A DNA stretch of 64,000 nucleotides from Glandiceps talaboti. Taxonomy: Eukaryota > Hemichordata > Enteropneusta > Spengelidae. The stretch covers positions 903,001-967,000 of the forward strand of contig NC_135565.1 in assembly GCF_964340395.1 (NCBI RefSeq). The letters are read 5' to 3'. Position numbers and translations under genes: made by a program. Positions 1-12,828 of the stretch are shown here, piece after piece (the stretch's first letter is position 1; the number at the start of each line of letters is the position of its first letter). The notes below the pieces were generated by a model, which did not search any database, had not been told where the DNA came from, and saw nothing but the letters and a program-made list of their open reading frames with translations.

Positions 1-3000
1 CTACATTTATCTATTTATTCTAATTTGTCTACATTTGTCTATTTATTCTAATCTGTCTACATTTATCTATTTATTCTAATTTGTCTACATTTATCTATTT
101 ATTCTAATTTGTCTACATTTATCTATTTATTCTAATTTGTCTACATTTGTCTATTTATTCTAATTTGTCTACATTTATCTATTTATTCTAATCTGTCTAC
201 ATTTATCTATTTATTCTAATTTGTCTACATTTATCTATTTATTCTAATTTGTCTACATTTATCTATTTATTCTAATCTGTCTACATTTATCTATTTTAAT
301 CTGTCTACATTTATCTATTTATTCTAATTTGTCTACATTTATCTATTTATTCTAATCTGTCTACATTTATCTATTTAATCTAATCTGTCTACATTTATCT
401 ATTTACTCTAATCTGTCTACATTTATCTATTTACTCTAATCTGACTACATTTATCTATTTACTCTAATCTGACTACATTTATCTATTTAATCTAATCTGA
501 CTACATTTATCTATTTATTCTAATTTGTCTACATTTGTCTATTTATTCTAATCTGTCTACATTTATCTATTTAATCTAATCTGTCTACATGTATCTATTT
601 AATCTAATCTGTCTACATTTATCTATTTATTCTAATCTGTCTACATTTATCTATTTATTCTAATCTGTCTACATTTATCTATTTATTCTAATTTGTCTAC
701 ATTTATCTATTTATTCTAATTTGTCTACATTTGTCTATTTATTCTAATTTGTCTACATTTGTCTATTTATTCTAATTTGTCTACATTTATCTATTTATTC
801 TAATCTGTCTACATTTATCTATTTATTCTAATTTGTCTACATTTATCTATTTATTCTAATTTGTCTACATTTATCTATTTATTCTAATTTATACTTTTAT
901 CTATTTAATCTAATCTGTCTACATTTATCTATTTAATCTAATCTGTCTACATGTATCTATTTAATCTAATCTGTCTACATTTATCTATTTATTCTAATCT
1001 GTCTACATTTATCTATTTATTCTAATTTGTCTACATTTATCTATTTAATCTTATCTGTCTACATTTATCTATTTATTCTAATTTGTCTACATTTGTCTAT
1101 TTATTCTAATTTGTCTACATTTGTCTATTTATTCTAATTTGTCTACATTTATCTATTTAATCTAATCTGTCTACATTTATCTATTTATTCTAATCTGTCT
1201 ACATTTATCTATTTAATCTTATCTGTCTACATTTATCTATTTATTCTAATCTGTCTACATTTATCTATTTTAATCTGTCTACATTTATCTATTTATTCTA
1301 ATTTGTCTACATTTATCTATTTATTCTAATCTGTCTACATTTATCTATTGAGTCTAATTTGTCTACATTTATCTATTTATTCTAATCTGTCTACATTTAT
1401 CTATTTACTCTAATCTGTCTACATGTATCTATTTATTCTAATCTGTCTACATTTATCTATTTATTCTAATTTGTCTACATTTATCTATTTATTCTAATCT
1501 GTCTACATTTATCTATTTACTCTAATCTGTCTACATGTATCTATTTATTCTAATCTGTCTACATTTATCTATTTAGTCTAATTTGTCTACATTTATCTAT
1601 TTATTCTAATCTGTCTACATTTATCTATTTACTCTAATCTGTCTACATGTATCTATTTATTCTAATCTGTCTACATTTATCTATTTATTCTAATTTGTCT
1701 ACATTTATCTATTTAATCTAATTTGTCTACATTTATCTATTTATTCTAATCTGTCTACATTTATCTATTTTAATCTGTCTACATTTATCTATTTATTCTA
1801 ATTTGTCTACATTTATCTATCTACCGGTATTTTAATTTGTCTACATGTATCTATTTATTCTAATCTGTCTACATTTATCTATTTACTCTAATCTGTCTAC
1901 ATTTATCTATTTACTCTAATCTGTCTACATTTATCTATTTACTCTAATCTGTCTACATTTATCTATTTAATCTAATTTGTCTACATTTATCTATTTATTC
2001 TAATCTGTCTACATGTATCTATTTATTTTAATTTGTCTACATTTATCTATTTAATCTAATCTGTCTACATTTATCTATTTAATCTAATTTGTCTACATTT
2101 ATCTATTTAATCTAATCTGTCTACATTTATCTATTTAATCTTATCTGTCTACATTTATCTATTTAATCTAATCTGTCTACATTTATCTATTTACTTTAAT
2201 CTCTACATTTATCTATTTATTTTAATCTGTCTACATTTATCTATTTAATCTAATCTGTCTACATTTATCTATTTACTCTAATCTGTCTACATTTATCTAT
2301 TTAATCTAATCTGTCTACATGTATTTATTTAATCTTATCTGTCTACATTTATCTATTGAGTCTAATTTGTCTACATTTATCTATTTAATCTAATCTGTCT
2401 ACATTTATCTATTTAATCTAATCTGTCTACATTTATCTATTTAATCTAATCTGTCTACATTTATCTATTTACTCTAATCTGTCTACATTTATCTATTTAA
2501 TCTAATCTGTCTACATGTATTTATTTAATCTTATCTGTCTACATGTATCTATTTACTCTAATCTGTCTACATTTATCTATTTAATCTAATCTGTCTACAT
2601 TTATCTATTTAATCTAATCTGTCTACATGTATCTATTAAATCTAATCTGTCTACATTTATCTATTTAATCTAATTTGTCTACATGTATTTATTTAATCTT
2701 ATCTGTCTACATGTATCTATTTAATCTAATTTGTCTACATTTATCTATTTAATCTAATCTGTCTACATTTATCTATTGAGTCTAATTTGTCTACATTTAT
2801 CTATTTAATCTAATCTGTCTACATTTATCTATTTAATCTAATCTGTCTACATTTATCTATTTAATCTTATCTGTCTACATGTATCTATTTACTCTAATCT
2901 GTCTACATTTATCTATTTAATCTAATCTGTCTACATTTATCTATTTACTCTAATCTGTATACATGTATCTATTTAATCTAATCTGTCTACATTTATCTAT

Positions 3001-6000
3001 TTAATCTTATCTGTCTACATGTATCTATTTAATCTAATCTGTCTACATTTATCTATTTACTCTAATCTGTCTACATTTATCTATTTACTCTAATCTGTCT
3101 ACATTTATCTATTTATTTTAATTTGTCTACATTTATCTATTTATTCTAATCTGTCTACATTTATCTATTTAATCTTATCTGTCTACATGTATCTATTTAA
3201 TCTAATCTGTCTACATTTATCTATTTACTCTAATCTGTCTACATTTATCTATTTACTCTAATCTGTCTACATTTATCTATTTATTTTAATTTGTCTACAT
3301 TTATCTATTTATTCTAATCTGTCTACATTTATCTATTTAATCTTATCTGTCTACATTTATCTATTTATTTTAATCTGTCTACATTTATCTATTTATTCTA
3401 ATCTGTCTACATGTATCTATTTATTTTAATTTGTCTACATTTATCTATTTAATCTAATCTGTCTACATTTATCTATTTAATCTAATTTGTCTACATTTAT
3501 CTATTTAATCTAATCTGTCTACATTTATCTATTTAATCTTATCTGTCTACATTTATCTATTTAATCTAATCTGTCTACATTTATCTATTTACTTTAATCT
3601 CTACATTTATCTATTTATTTTAATCTGTCTACATTTATCTATTTAATCTAATCTGTCTACATTTATCTATTTAATCTAATCTGTCTACATTTATCTATTT
3701 AATCTAATCTGTCTACATGTATCTATTTAATCTAATCTGTCTACATTTATCTATTTAATCTAATTTGTCTACATGTATTTATTTAATCTTATCTGTCTAC
3801 ATGTATCTATTTAATCTAATTTGTCTACATTTATCTATTTAATCTAATCTGTCTACATTTATCTATTTATTCTAATCTGTCTACATGTATCTATTTAATC
3901 TAATTTGTCTACATTTATCTATTTAATCTAATCTGTCTACATTTGTCTATTTACTCTAATCTGTCTACATTTATCTATTTAATCTAATCTGTCTACATTT
4001 ATCTATTTAATCTAATCTGTCTACATTTATCTATTTAATCTAATCTGTCTACATTTATCTATTTACTCTAATCTGTCTACATTTATCTATTTAATCTAAT
4101 CTGTCTACATTTATCTATTTAATCTAATCTGTCTACATTTATCTATTTACTCTAATCTGTCTACATTTATCTATTTAATCTAATCTGTCTACATTTATCT
4201 ATTTATTCTAATCTGTCTACATTTATCTATTTATTCTAATCTGTCTACATTTATCTATTTAATCTAATGTATACTTTTATCTATTTTTCTAATCTGTCTA
4301 CATTTGTCTATTTACTCTAATCTGTCTACATTTATCTATTTATTCTAATCTGTCTACATTTATCTATTTAATCTAATGTATACTTTTATCTATTTTTCTA
4401 ATCTGTCTACATGTATCTATTTAATCTAATCTGTCTACATTTATCTATTTATTTTAATCTGTCTACATTTGTCTATTTAATCTAATCTGTCTACATTTAT
4501 CTATTTAATCTAATCTGTCTACATTTATCTATTTAATCTAATCTGTCTACATTTATCTATTTAATCTTATCTGTCTACATGTATCTATTTACTCTAATCT
4601 GTCTACATTTATCTATTTAATCTAATCTGTCTACATTTATCTATTTACTCTAATCTGTATACATGTATCTATTTAATCTAATCTGTCTACATTTATCTAT
4701 TTAATCTTATCTGTCTACATGTATCTATTTACTCTAATCTGTCTACATTTATCTATTTAATCTAATCTGTCTACATTTATCTATTTAATCTAATCTGTCT
4801 ACATGTATCTATTTAATCTAATTTGTCTACATTTGTCTATTTATTTTAATCTGTCTACATTTATCTATTTATTTTAATCTGTCTACATTTATCTATTTAA
4901 TCTAATCTGTCTACATTTATCTATTTAATCTAATCTGTCTACATTTATCTATTTACTCTAATCTGTCTACATTTATCTATTTAATCTAATCTGTCTACAT
5001 TTATCTATTTAATCTAATCTGTCTACATTTATCTATTTAATCTAATCTGTCTACATTTATCTATTTAATCTTATCTGTCTACATGTATCTATTTACTCTA
5101 ATCTGTCTACATTTATCTATTTAATCTAATCTGTCTACATTTATCTATTTACTCTAATCTGTATACATTTATCTATTTAATCTAATCTGTCTACATTTAT
5201 CTATTTACTCTAATCTGTCTACATTTATCTATTTATTCTAATCTGTCTACATTTATCTATTTATTTTAATCTGTCTACATTTATCTATTTAATCTAATCT
5301 GTCTACATTTATCTATTTAATCTAATCTGTCTACATTTATCTATTTACTCTAATCTGTCTACATTTATCTATTTATTTTAATCTGTCTACATTTATCTAT
5401 TTAATCTAATCTGTCTACATTTATCTATTTAATCTAATGTCTACATTTATCTATTTAATCTAATCTGTCTACATTTATCTATTTAATCTAATCTGTCTAC
5501 ATTTATCTATTTAATCTTATCTGTCTACATCTATCTATTTATTTTAATTTGTCTACATTTATCTATTTAATCTAATCTGTCTACATTTATCTATTTAATC
5601 TAATCTGTCTACATTTATCTATTTAATCTAATTTGTCTACATTTATCTATTTAATCTAATCTGTCTACATTTATCTATTGAGTCTAATTTGTCTACATTT
5701 ATCTATTTAATCTAATCTGTCTACATTTATCTATTTAATCTAATCTGTCTACATGTATCTATTTAATCTAATCTGTCTACATTTATCTATTTAATCTAAT
5801 TTGTCTACATTTATCTATTTAATCTAATCTGTCTACATTTATCTATTTATTTTAATCTGTCTACATTTATCTATTTAATCTAATCTGTCTACATTTATCT
5901 ATTTAATCTAATCTGTCTACATTTATCTATTTAATCTAATCTGTCTACATTTATCTATTTAATCTTATCTGTCTACATTTATCTATTTACTCTAATCTGT

Positions 6001-7417
6001 CTACATTTATCTATTTAATCTAATCTGTCTACATTTATCTATTTAATCTAATCTGTCTACATGTATCTATTTAATCTAATTTGTCTACATTTGTCTATTT
6101 ATTTTAATCTGTCTACATTTATCTATTTATTTTAATCTGTCTACATTTATCTATTTAATCTAATCTGTCTACATTTATCTATTTAATCTAATCTGTCTAC
6201 ATTTATCTATTTACTCTAATCTGTCTACATTTATCTATTTAATCTAATCTGTCTACATTTATCTATTTAATCTAATCTGTCTACATTTATCTATTTAATC
6301 TAATCTGTCTACATTTATCTATTTAATCTTATCTGTCTACATGTATCTATTTACTCTAATCTGTCTACATTTATCTATTTAATCTAATCTGTCTACATTT
6401 ATCTATTTACTCTAATCTGTATACATTTATCTATTTAATCTAATCTGTCTACATTTATCTATTTACTCTAATCTGTCTACATTTATCTATTTAATCTAAT
6501 CTGTCTACATTTATCTATTTATTCTAATCTGTCTACATTTATCTATTTATTCTAATCTGTCTACATTTATCTATTTATTCAAATTTGTCTACATTTATCT
6601 ATTTACTCTAATCTGTATACATTTATCTATTTAATCTAATCTGTCTACATTTATCTATTTATTCTAATCTGTCTACATGTATCTATTTAATCTAATTTGT
6701 CTACATTTATCTATTTAATCTAATCTGTCTACATTTGTCTATTTACTCTAATCTGTCTACATTTATCTATTTAATCTAATCTGTCTACATTTATCTATTT
6801 AATCTAATCTGTCTACATTTATCTATTTAATCTAATCTGTCTACATTTATCTATTTACTCTAATCTGTCTACATTTATCTATTTAATCTAATCTGTCTAC
6901 ATTTATCTATTTAATCTAATCTGTCTACATTTATCTATTTACTCTAATCTGTCTACATTTATCTATTTAATCTAATCTGTCTACATTTATCTATTTATTC
7001 TAATCTGTCTACATTTATCTATTTATTCTAATCTGTCTACATTTATCTATTTAATCTAATGTATACTTTTATCTATTTTTCTAATCTGTCTACATTTGTC
7101 TATTTACTCTAATCTGTCTACATTTATCTATTTATTCTAATCTGTCTACATTTATCTATTTAATCTAATGTATACTTTTATCTATTTTTCTAATCTGTCT
7201 ACATTTGTCTATTTACTCTAATCTGTCTACATTTAACTATTTAATCTGTCTACATTTATCTATTTATTCTAATCTGTCTACATTTATCTATTTAATCTAA
7301 TGTCTACTTTTATCTATTTTTCTAATCTGTCTACATTTGTCTATTTACTCTAATCTGTCTACATTTAACTATTTAATCTGTCTACATTTATCTATTTATT
7401 CTAATCTGTCTACATTC
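1..7417. repeat. 28-bp satellite array, about 264 copies
   Basis: Tandem repeat with a 28-bp AT-rich unit of the form CTACATTTATCTATTTATTC + TAATTTGT. It fills the window from base 1, so the true left edge is outside. Variation falls at a few positions: TTATCT/TTGTCT/GTATCT, TATTC/TAATC/TACTC, and TAATCT/TAATTT/TTATCT. Higher-order structure is visible. Variant strings around 4801 recur at 6059 (offset 1258), and strings around 3899-4270 recur at 6691-7062 (offset 2792), including the rare unit containing TGTATACTTTT. No coding potential is seen. Confidence 0.98.
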
Positions 7418-8178
7418 TAAGCATGTGTGCTATACTGGAGGTGTTTATGTAATTAGCATAATATCACACTTACTAGGCTGTATTACCAGCCTCAGCCTAG
7501 ATGTACTTTAAGGTGTAAGGTCATTTTAGTGGCACAGATCAGGAAGTACATGTACGAAATATGTCTGATCATTGCTATGCTTTTGCCAAAGAGTGTTTTC
7601 GTCTGCAAGTTGATCAGACATCTTTTGAAGAGCAGTATTTGGATTAGCTTGTTTACAATGCAGTGTAATGCTTTGAATCCATCCACATCAATATTTATTA
7701 TTACAGTATGATGAACAAATGTCTACATTGTATGTACATGTCCAGTAAAAACACAAAGAATTTAGGATGAACACAGTTTATGTTGTAGTTTTCAATGAAA
7801 GAATGAGTGCTGCTGTGTTGAATGACAATATTTAATGTTACACATAATTTAATGAAATATGGCCTACAGTTAGAGTTTATATTCATTTTGTATAAGCTAC
7901 ACAATATAATAGTTTTACTCTCAGGAATATCTGCAATGGCTAATGAAACTAACACTCTTTTAGCCATGGTGGCTAATGATTTTTGAAACCCAGTGCTATG
8001 AAAAACACAGAATGCAATAGTGTTCAATTTGTTGTTTAGATTGCATGAACAGATGGAAACTAGTTAGCTGCCAGTGCCAGTGGGTATTATTAAAACAGTG
8101 TATGGCATACAGCATGTCAATGTACACTTATGTAGTGGAGTGAATGCTGTAACAGTGTTTACATTTATGTCATCAAAT
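7418..8178. other. Non-repetitive intronic or intergenic sequence, no gene recognised
   Basis: Single-copy-looking AT-rich DNA between two arrays. Short open frames of 60-108 codons occur on both strands, but none has a recognisable domain, splice context or biased composition. I see nothing supportable here. Confidence 0.5.
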
Positions 8179-9135
8179 TCAAATGGACATCACGTGGTGA
8201 AAGCAAATCACGTCATTGCAAATGGACATCACATTGTGGTGAAAGCACATCACGTCATTGCAAATGGACATCACATGGTGAAAGCACATCACATCAAATG
8301 GACATCACATTGTGGGAAAAGGACATTACGTCATATCAAATGGACAACATGTTGTAGTGAAGCACATCACGTCGTTGCAAATGCACATCACATTGTGGTA
8401 AAAGCATATCATGTCATTGCAAATGCACATCATGTGGTAAAAGCACATCACGTCATATTGAATGGACATCACGTGGTAAAAGCACATCACGTCATTGCAA
8501 ATGGACATCACGTGGTGAAAGCACATCACGCCATTGCAAATGCACATCACGTTGTGGTAAAAGCACATCACGTCATTGCAAATGGACATCACGTTGTGGT
8601 AAAAGCACATCACATTATTGGAAATGGATAACACGAGGTGAAAACACATCACTTCATTGCAAATGGACATCATGTTGTGGTGAAAGCACATCACGTCATT
8701 GCAAATGCACATCACTTTGTGGTAAAAGCACATCACGTCATATCAAATGGACATCACGTTGTGGTAAAAGCACATCACTTCATTGCAAATTGACATCACG
8801 TTGTGGTAAAAGCACATCACGTCATTGAAAATGGATAACACGGGGTGAAAACACATCACTTCATTGCAAATGGACATCATGTGGGAAAAGGACATCACGT
8901 CATTGCAAATGGATAACACATTGTGGTAAAAGCACATCACGTCATATCAAATGGACATCACGTTGTGGTAAAAGCACATCAAGTCATTGCAAATGCACAT
9001 CACGTTGTGGTGAAAGCACATGACAACATTGCAAATTGACAACAAGTTGTGGTGAAAGCACATCATGTCATATTAAATGGACTTCACATGGTGAAAGCAC
9101 ATCACGTCATATTAAATGGACAACACGTCATGAAA
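8179..9135. repeat. 39/42-bp minisatellite, about 23 copies
   Basis: Imperfect tandem array built from AAATGGACATCACGT + GGTGAAAGCACATCACGTCATTGC. Units are 39 or 42 bp depending on GTGGTG versus GTTGTGGTG. Because both unit lengths are multiples of three, open frames of 185 codons (+, 8074-8631) and 136 codons (-, 8326-8736) persist and give repeats such as HHVIANGHHVVKA. Both strands staying open, with no start context or domain, argues for periodicity rather than a gene. Confidence 0.93.
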
Positions 9136-9985
9136 ATGGGCATCATAAGACAGTCATGGCGTTCCATACTTACACATGAGTACAATGTGTTCCCACAGCT
9201 AAATACATGTATTCGACAATGTATTTCGAGTCAAATTCAGTCAAAATATCCAAGGACAGTGCCATAATTTCTATCATAGATCATGTTATGGGAGCCATTA
9301 AATACCTCCGCCATGTTGAAATTCGATTTTGTTGGCAAAAAATGCACATAAAAATAATGATCGCTCTTTATTTGGGCCGTACGTCAGATACCGTTCACTG
9401 TCACCTATCCAAAATGGCAGGTTTAGATAAACAAGGCTAGTACACATGTGTGGAACTAGTTATGGCAGCATATTTGGCAGCAATAGCTGCCATTGAACGG
9501 TTTTACGGAGCGGAAAGTAAATGGACTTTGGTGTCCCAGTATACCGGGTTCTCGTGGGTGCTTTAGTGTATCCCGGTATATTGGTGTTCTGGTATACCAG
9601 GTTCTTGTGAGCACCTTAGCGCGTATGGGTATACCATGTTCTAGTGGTGAAAGGGTTAAATAATTTTAATAATTTAAAGGCCACAACATAATTGTCTACA
9701 ACTTTCAACTTGAGCTGCTAGACATAACATCATCTGGTATTTTAGTCAAGTGTTCTAATTCAATGTGACACGGCAAAATACATCATGCAAATTGGAATTG
9801 TAGCCTTATCAATCTCAGCAAAAATAAATATTTTGCTAATCACAACTGTAAAGATCTTGTCTGAAAAATTTTCCATCCCATATTGACTGAGACGCAGAGC
9901 ATCTTCAAACGTTGTCACCAGTGTGCAGCCACCAATGCAACATCAGATTACCTGCGAAACCGTCTATCCTTGCATGAATAACTAT
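9136..9985. other. Unique spacer with a degenerate GGTATACC-type short repeat
   Basis: No gene recognised. Around 9535-9650 the motif GTATACC/GTATCCC + GGTTCT occurs three or four times at roughly 40-bp spacing, a degenerate local repeat. The rest is ordinary AT-rich sequence. Confidence 0.45.
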
Positions 9986-9989
9986 CCCT

Positions 9990-10504
9990 CACAATGCCCA
10001 TAGTAACAGCCAAATAATCACATATATTGCAAAGATAACAGGAATGGAAAGACAAATGAATAAACATTTAAAAAATGTATGCAAATGTGCCTAGCAACAA
10101 GACCATGCCCATAGCAACAGCCAAATGATCACATATATTGCAAAGATAAGAACGGGGATTTATAGACAATTGAATAAACATTCAAAAATGTATGTAAATA
10201 TGCCTAGCAACAAGACCACGCCCATAGCAACAGCCAAATGATCACGTATATTGCAAAGATAATATCAGGAATTCATACACAAGTGAACAAAAACATACAC
10301 AAATGTATGCAAATATATCTAACAACATGACGACGCCCATAGCAACAGCCGAATGATAGCATATATCATAAAGATAGCAACATGGTTGGATAGGCAACTG
10401 GATAGTCATTCAACAAATGAACACCTATTGTTAGCATGGACTAGCATATGGATAAACATTTCTAAAAACTATACAGTTGTGCTACAACGTCATTGGTGGT
10501 ATTT
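9990..10504 (+). mobile_element. Family A repeat (Helentron-like), 3' tandem part
   Basis: Four monomers of about 118 bp, each with CCATAGCAACAGCCAAATGA, ATATTGCAAAGATAAC and AATAAACATTCAAAAAATGT. They are followed by the family A 3' terminus CAGTTGTGCTACAACG and a CCATTGG-type hairpin at about 10480-10503. The 5' half of the element is absent. The 3' end runs directly into a 5'-truncated family B element at 10505, so this is either a nested insertion or a recombinant. Confidence 0.8.
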
Positions 10505-12008
10505 TTTTCAAACTTGATACAGGGGCAACATACAATGGCATACGTATGCACATCAATTTCTTTCATGATACGATCCAGTATGGCCACCTAGCCGCCATTT
10601 TGTTTGCGCATTTTGCCTGTCCAAAGCCATAACTCAGACATGCTTGAACAGATCTCATTCAAAGTTAGTATTAGGATAGTGTTCTATAACATACATGTGC
10701 ATATTCATTGTTATCGTGATACGATCCAATATGGCCGCGTAGCAGCCATTTTGTTTGCAAATTTTCCATGTCCAAAGCCGTAACTCAGACATGCTTGAAC
10801 AGTTCTCATTCACAGTTGGTGTTAGGACAGTGTTCTATGACATACATGTGCATATTCATTGTTGTTGTGATATGATCCAATATGGCCGCCTAGCAGCCAT
10901 TTTGTTTGCGAATTTTCCATGTCCAAAGCCATAACCTAGACATGTTTGAACAGATATCATTCAAAGTTGGTATTTGGACAGTGTTCTATGACATACATGT
11001 GCATATCCATTTTCATCGTGATACGATCCAATATGGCCGCGTAGCAGCCATTTAGTTTGCGAATTTTCCATGTCCAAAGCGATAACTCATACATGCTTGA
11101 ACAGATCTCATTCAAAGTCGGTATTAGCACAGTGTTCTATGACATACATGTGCATATCCATTTTCATTGTGATACTATCCAATATGGCTGCCATTTTGTT
11201 TGCGAATTTTCCATGTCCAAAGCCATAACTCAGACATGCTTGAACAGATCTCATTCAGAGTTGGTATTAGCACAGTGTTCTATAACATACTTGTGCTTAT
11301 CCAGTTTCGTCGTGATACGATCCAATATGGCTGCCTGGCAGCCATTTGTTTGCGAAGTTTCCATGTCCAAAGCCATAACTCAGACATGCTTGAACAGATC
11401 TCATTCAAAGTTGGTTGTAGGACAGTGTTTTATAACATACATGTGCATATCCATTTTCGTCATGATATGATCCAATATGGCTGCCTGGCAGTCATTTTGT
11501 TTGTGAATTTTCCATGTCCAAAGCCATAACTCAGATATGCTTGAACAGATCTCATTCAAAGTTGGTATTAAGACAGTGTTCTATGACATACATGTGCATA
11601 TTTATTTTCGTCATGATACTATCCAATATGGCTGCCTGGCAGCCATTTTGTTTCCGAATTTTCCATGTCGAAAGCCATAACTCAGATATGCTGTAACAGG
11701 TCGCCCCCCTTCCCCCCCCCCCCCCCCCCCCCCCCCGTACCTAACCCATCCTTTATTGTTGAATGGTTTATTCCATCACATCATCTTGAAGAGTAGGCAT
11801 GTCCCATGTCCAAAGTGGAGACACAACATGATTTGGCATGTTCCATGTCGAATGAGCAGTCACAACACATCTATTAAAGTCTGTTTGATTTAGGTTCAGA
11901 AGTGTTGTTGCGTGATCAGAGTAGTGATATCAAGAAAATGACAACATAAACTGCCAGTTCCTTAAAACCCAATCATAGCGGGGACTATGTCATTCTCAAT
12001 GACTTGTT
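10505..12008 (+). mobile_element. Family B repeat, 5'-truncated, with about eight 151-bp monomers
   Basis: Starts inside family B at TTTTTTTCAAACTTGATACA. It then carries about eight monomers of 150-151 bp (CGATCCAATATGGC, CCATGTCCAAAGCCATAACT, CATGCTTGAACAG, ACAGTGTTCTATGACATAC). Next come a C-rich run at 11701-11736 and a unique tail. It ends in the family B terminus GCGGGGACTATGTCATTCTC followed by AATGACTTGTTGG. Open frames of up to 137 codons across the monomers are by-products of near-triplet periodicity. Compared with the full B copies, the 5' hairpin and CCGT microsatellite are missing. Confidence 0.82.
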
Positions 12009-12512
12009 GGTTAAAAATCAAAAATCTATAATCCAAAACTACTGAGCAGATTGGGCTGAAATTGAATGGGAAAATGTGTGCAAATGTGCCTAGCAACAAG
12101 ACCACGTCCATAGCAACAGCCAAATGATCACATATATTGTGACGATAACAACGGGATTATAAAACAATTCAATAAACATTCAAAAAATGTATATAAATAT
12201 GCCTAGTAACAAGACCACACCCATAGCAACAGCCAAATGATCACGTACAGTGTATTGCAAAGATAATATCAGGAATTCATACAAAAGTGAACGAAAAGAA
12301 AATGTATGTAAATATATCTAACAACATGACCTTGCCTATAGCAACAACCAAATGATAGCATACATTTTGTATATCATAAAGATAGCAACATGGTTAGATA
12401 GGCAACTGGATAGTCATTCAGCAAAGGAACACCTATTGTTAGCATGGACTAACATATGGATAAACATTTTAAAAACTGTACAGTTGTGCTACAACGCCAT
12501 TGGCAGTATTTT
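12009..12512 (+). mobile_element. Family A repeat fragment (middle and 3' part)
   Basis: Begins in the family A segment TTAAAAATC..AAACTACTGAGCAGATTGGG and continues through three 118-bp type monomers to the terminus CAGTTGTGCTACAACGCCAT at about 12480-12505. It lies immediately right of the family B copy. The layout A-B-A (9990-12512) suggests B landed in A, or that two A copies recombined around it. Confidence 0.8.
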
Positions 12513-12828
12513 TTAAAACTGTGAAATGATCTCATATTGTGAGTTTTTAGCAAAAAATTGAACGAAAATGCCATGTACAGCGTCAAGTCCGGACTACAAT
12601 CTCTTGACTACTTTTCTTCCATATATGGTAAGGCTCATTAGTGAACTTTGACCTCAACTAGCTTAAACTAAAAGTTTTACTGATCGTCAATTTTTTACAG
12701 ATTTTTCCACTATACGAATTCAAAACTCCATAAATGAACCACAAAGTACTTCCCTTTTCAAAATGAGGTAATTTTAAAATGATTATCGTTTTTATGAAAT
12801 TTATGATTGGCGATGTAAAAAATCATAG
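12513..12828. other. Short spacer, nothing recognised
   Basis: About 300 bp of AT-rich DNA between a family A terminus and the 41-bp satellite. No gene, RNA or repeat recognised. Confidence 0.5.

Noticed and set aside
8074-8736. Open frames of 185 (+) and 136 (-) codons with His/Val or Met/Cys-rich repeats
   Set aside because: They arise from 39/42-bp repeat units (multiples of three) that stay open on both strands. No domain, start context or splice sites were seen.
10505-11700. Frames of 60-137 codons such as FHVQSHNSDMLEQISFKVG
   Set aside because: They span 150-151 bp monomers of the dispersed family B. The same peptides recur in the other B copies at 40.5 and 48.7 kb.
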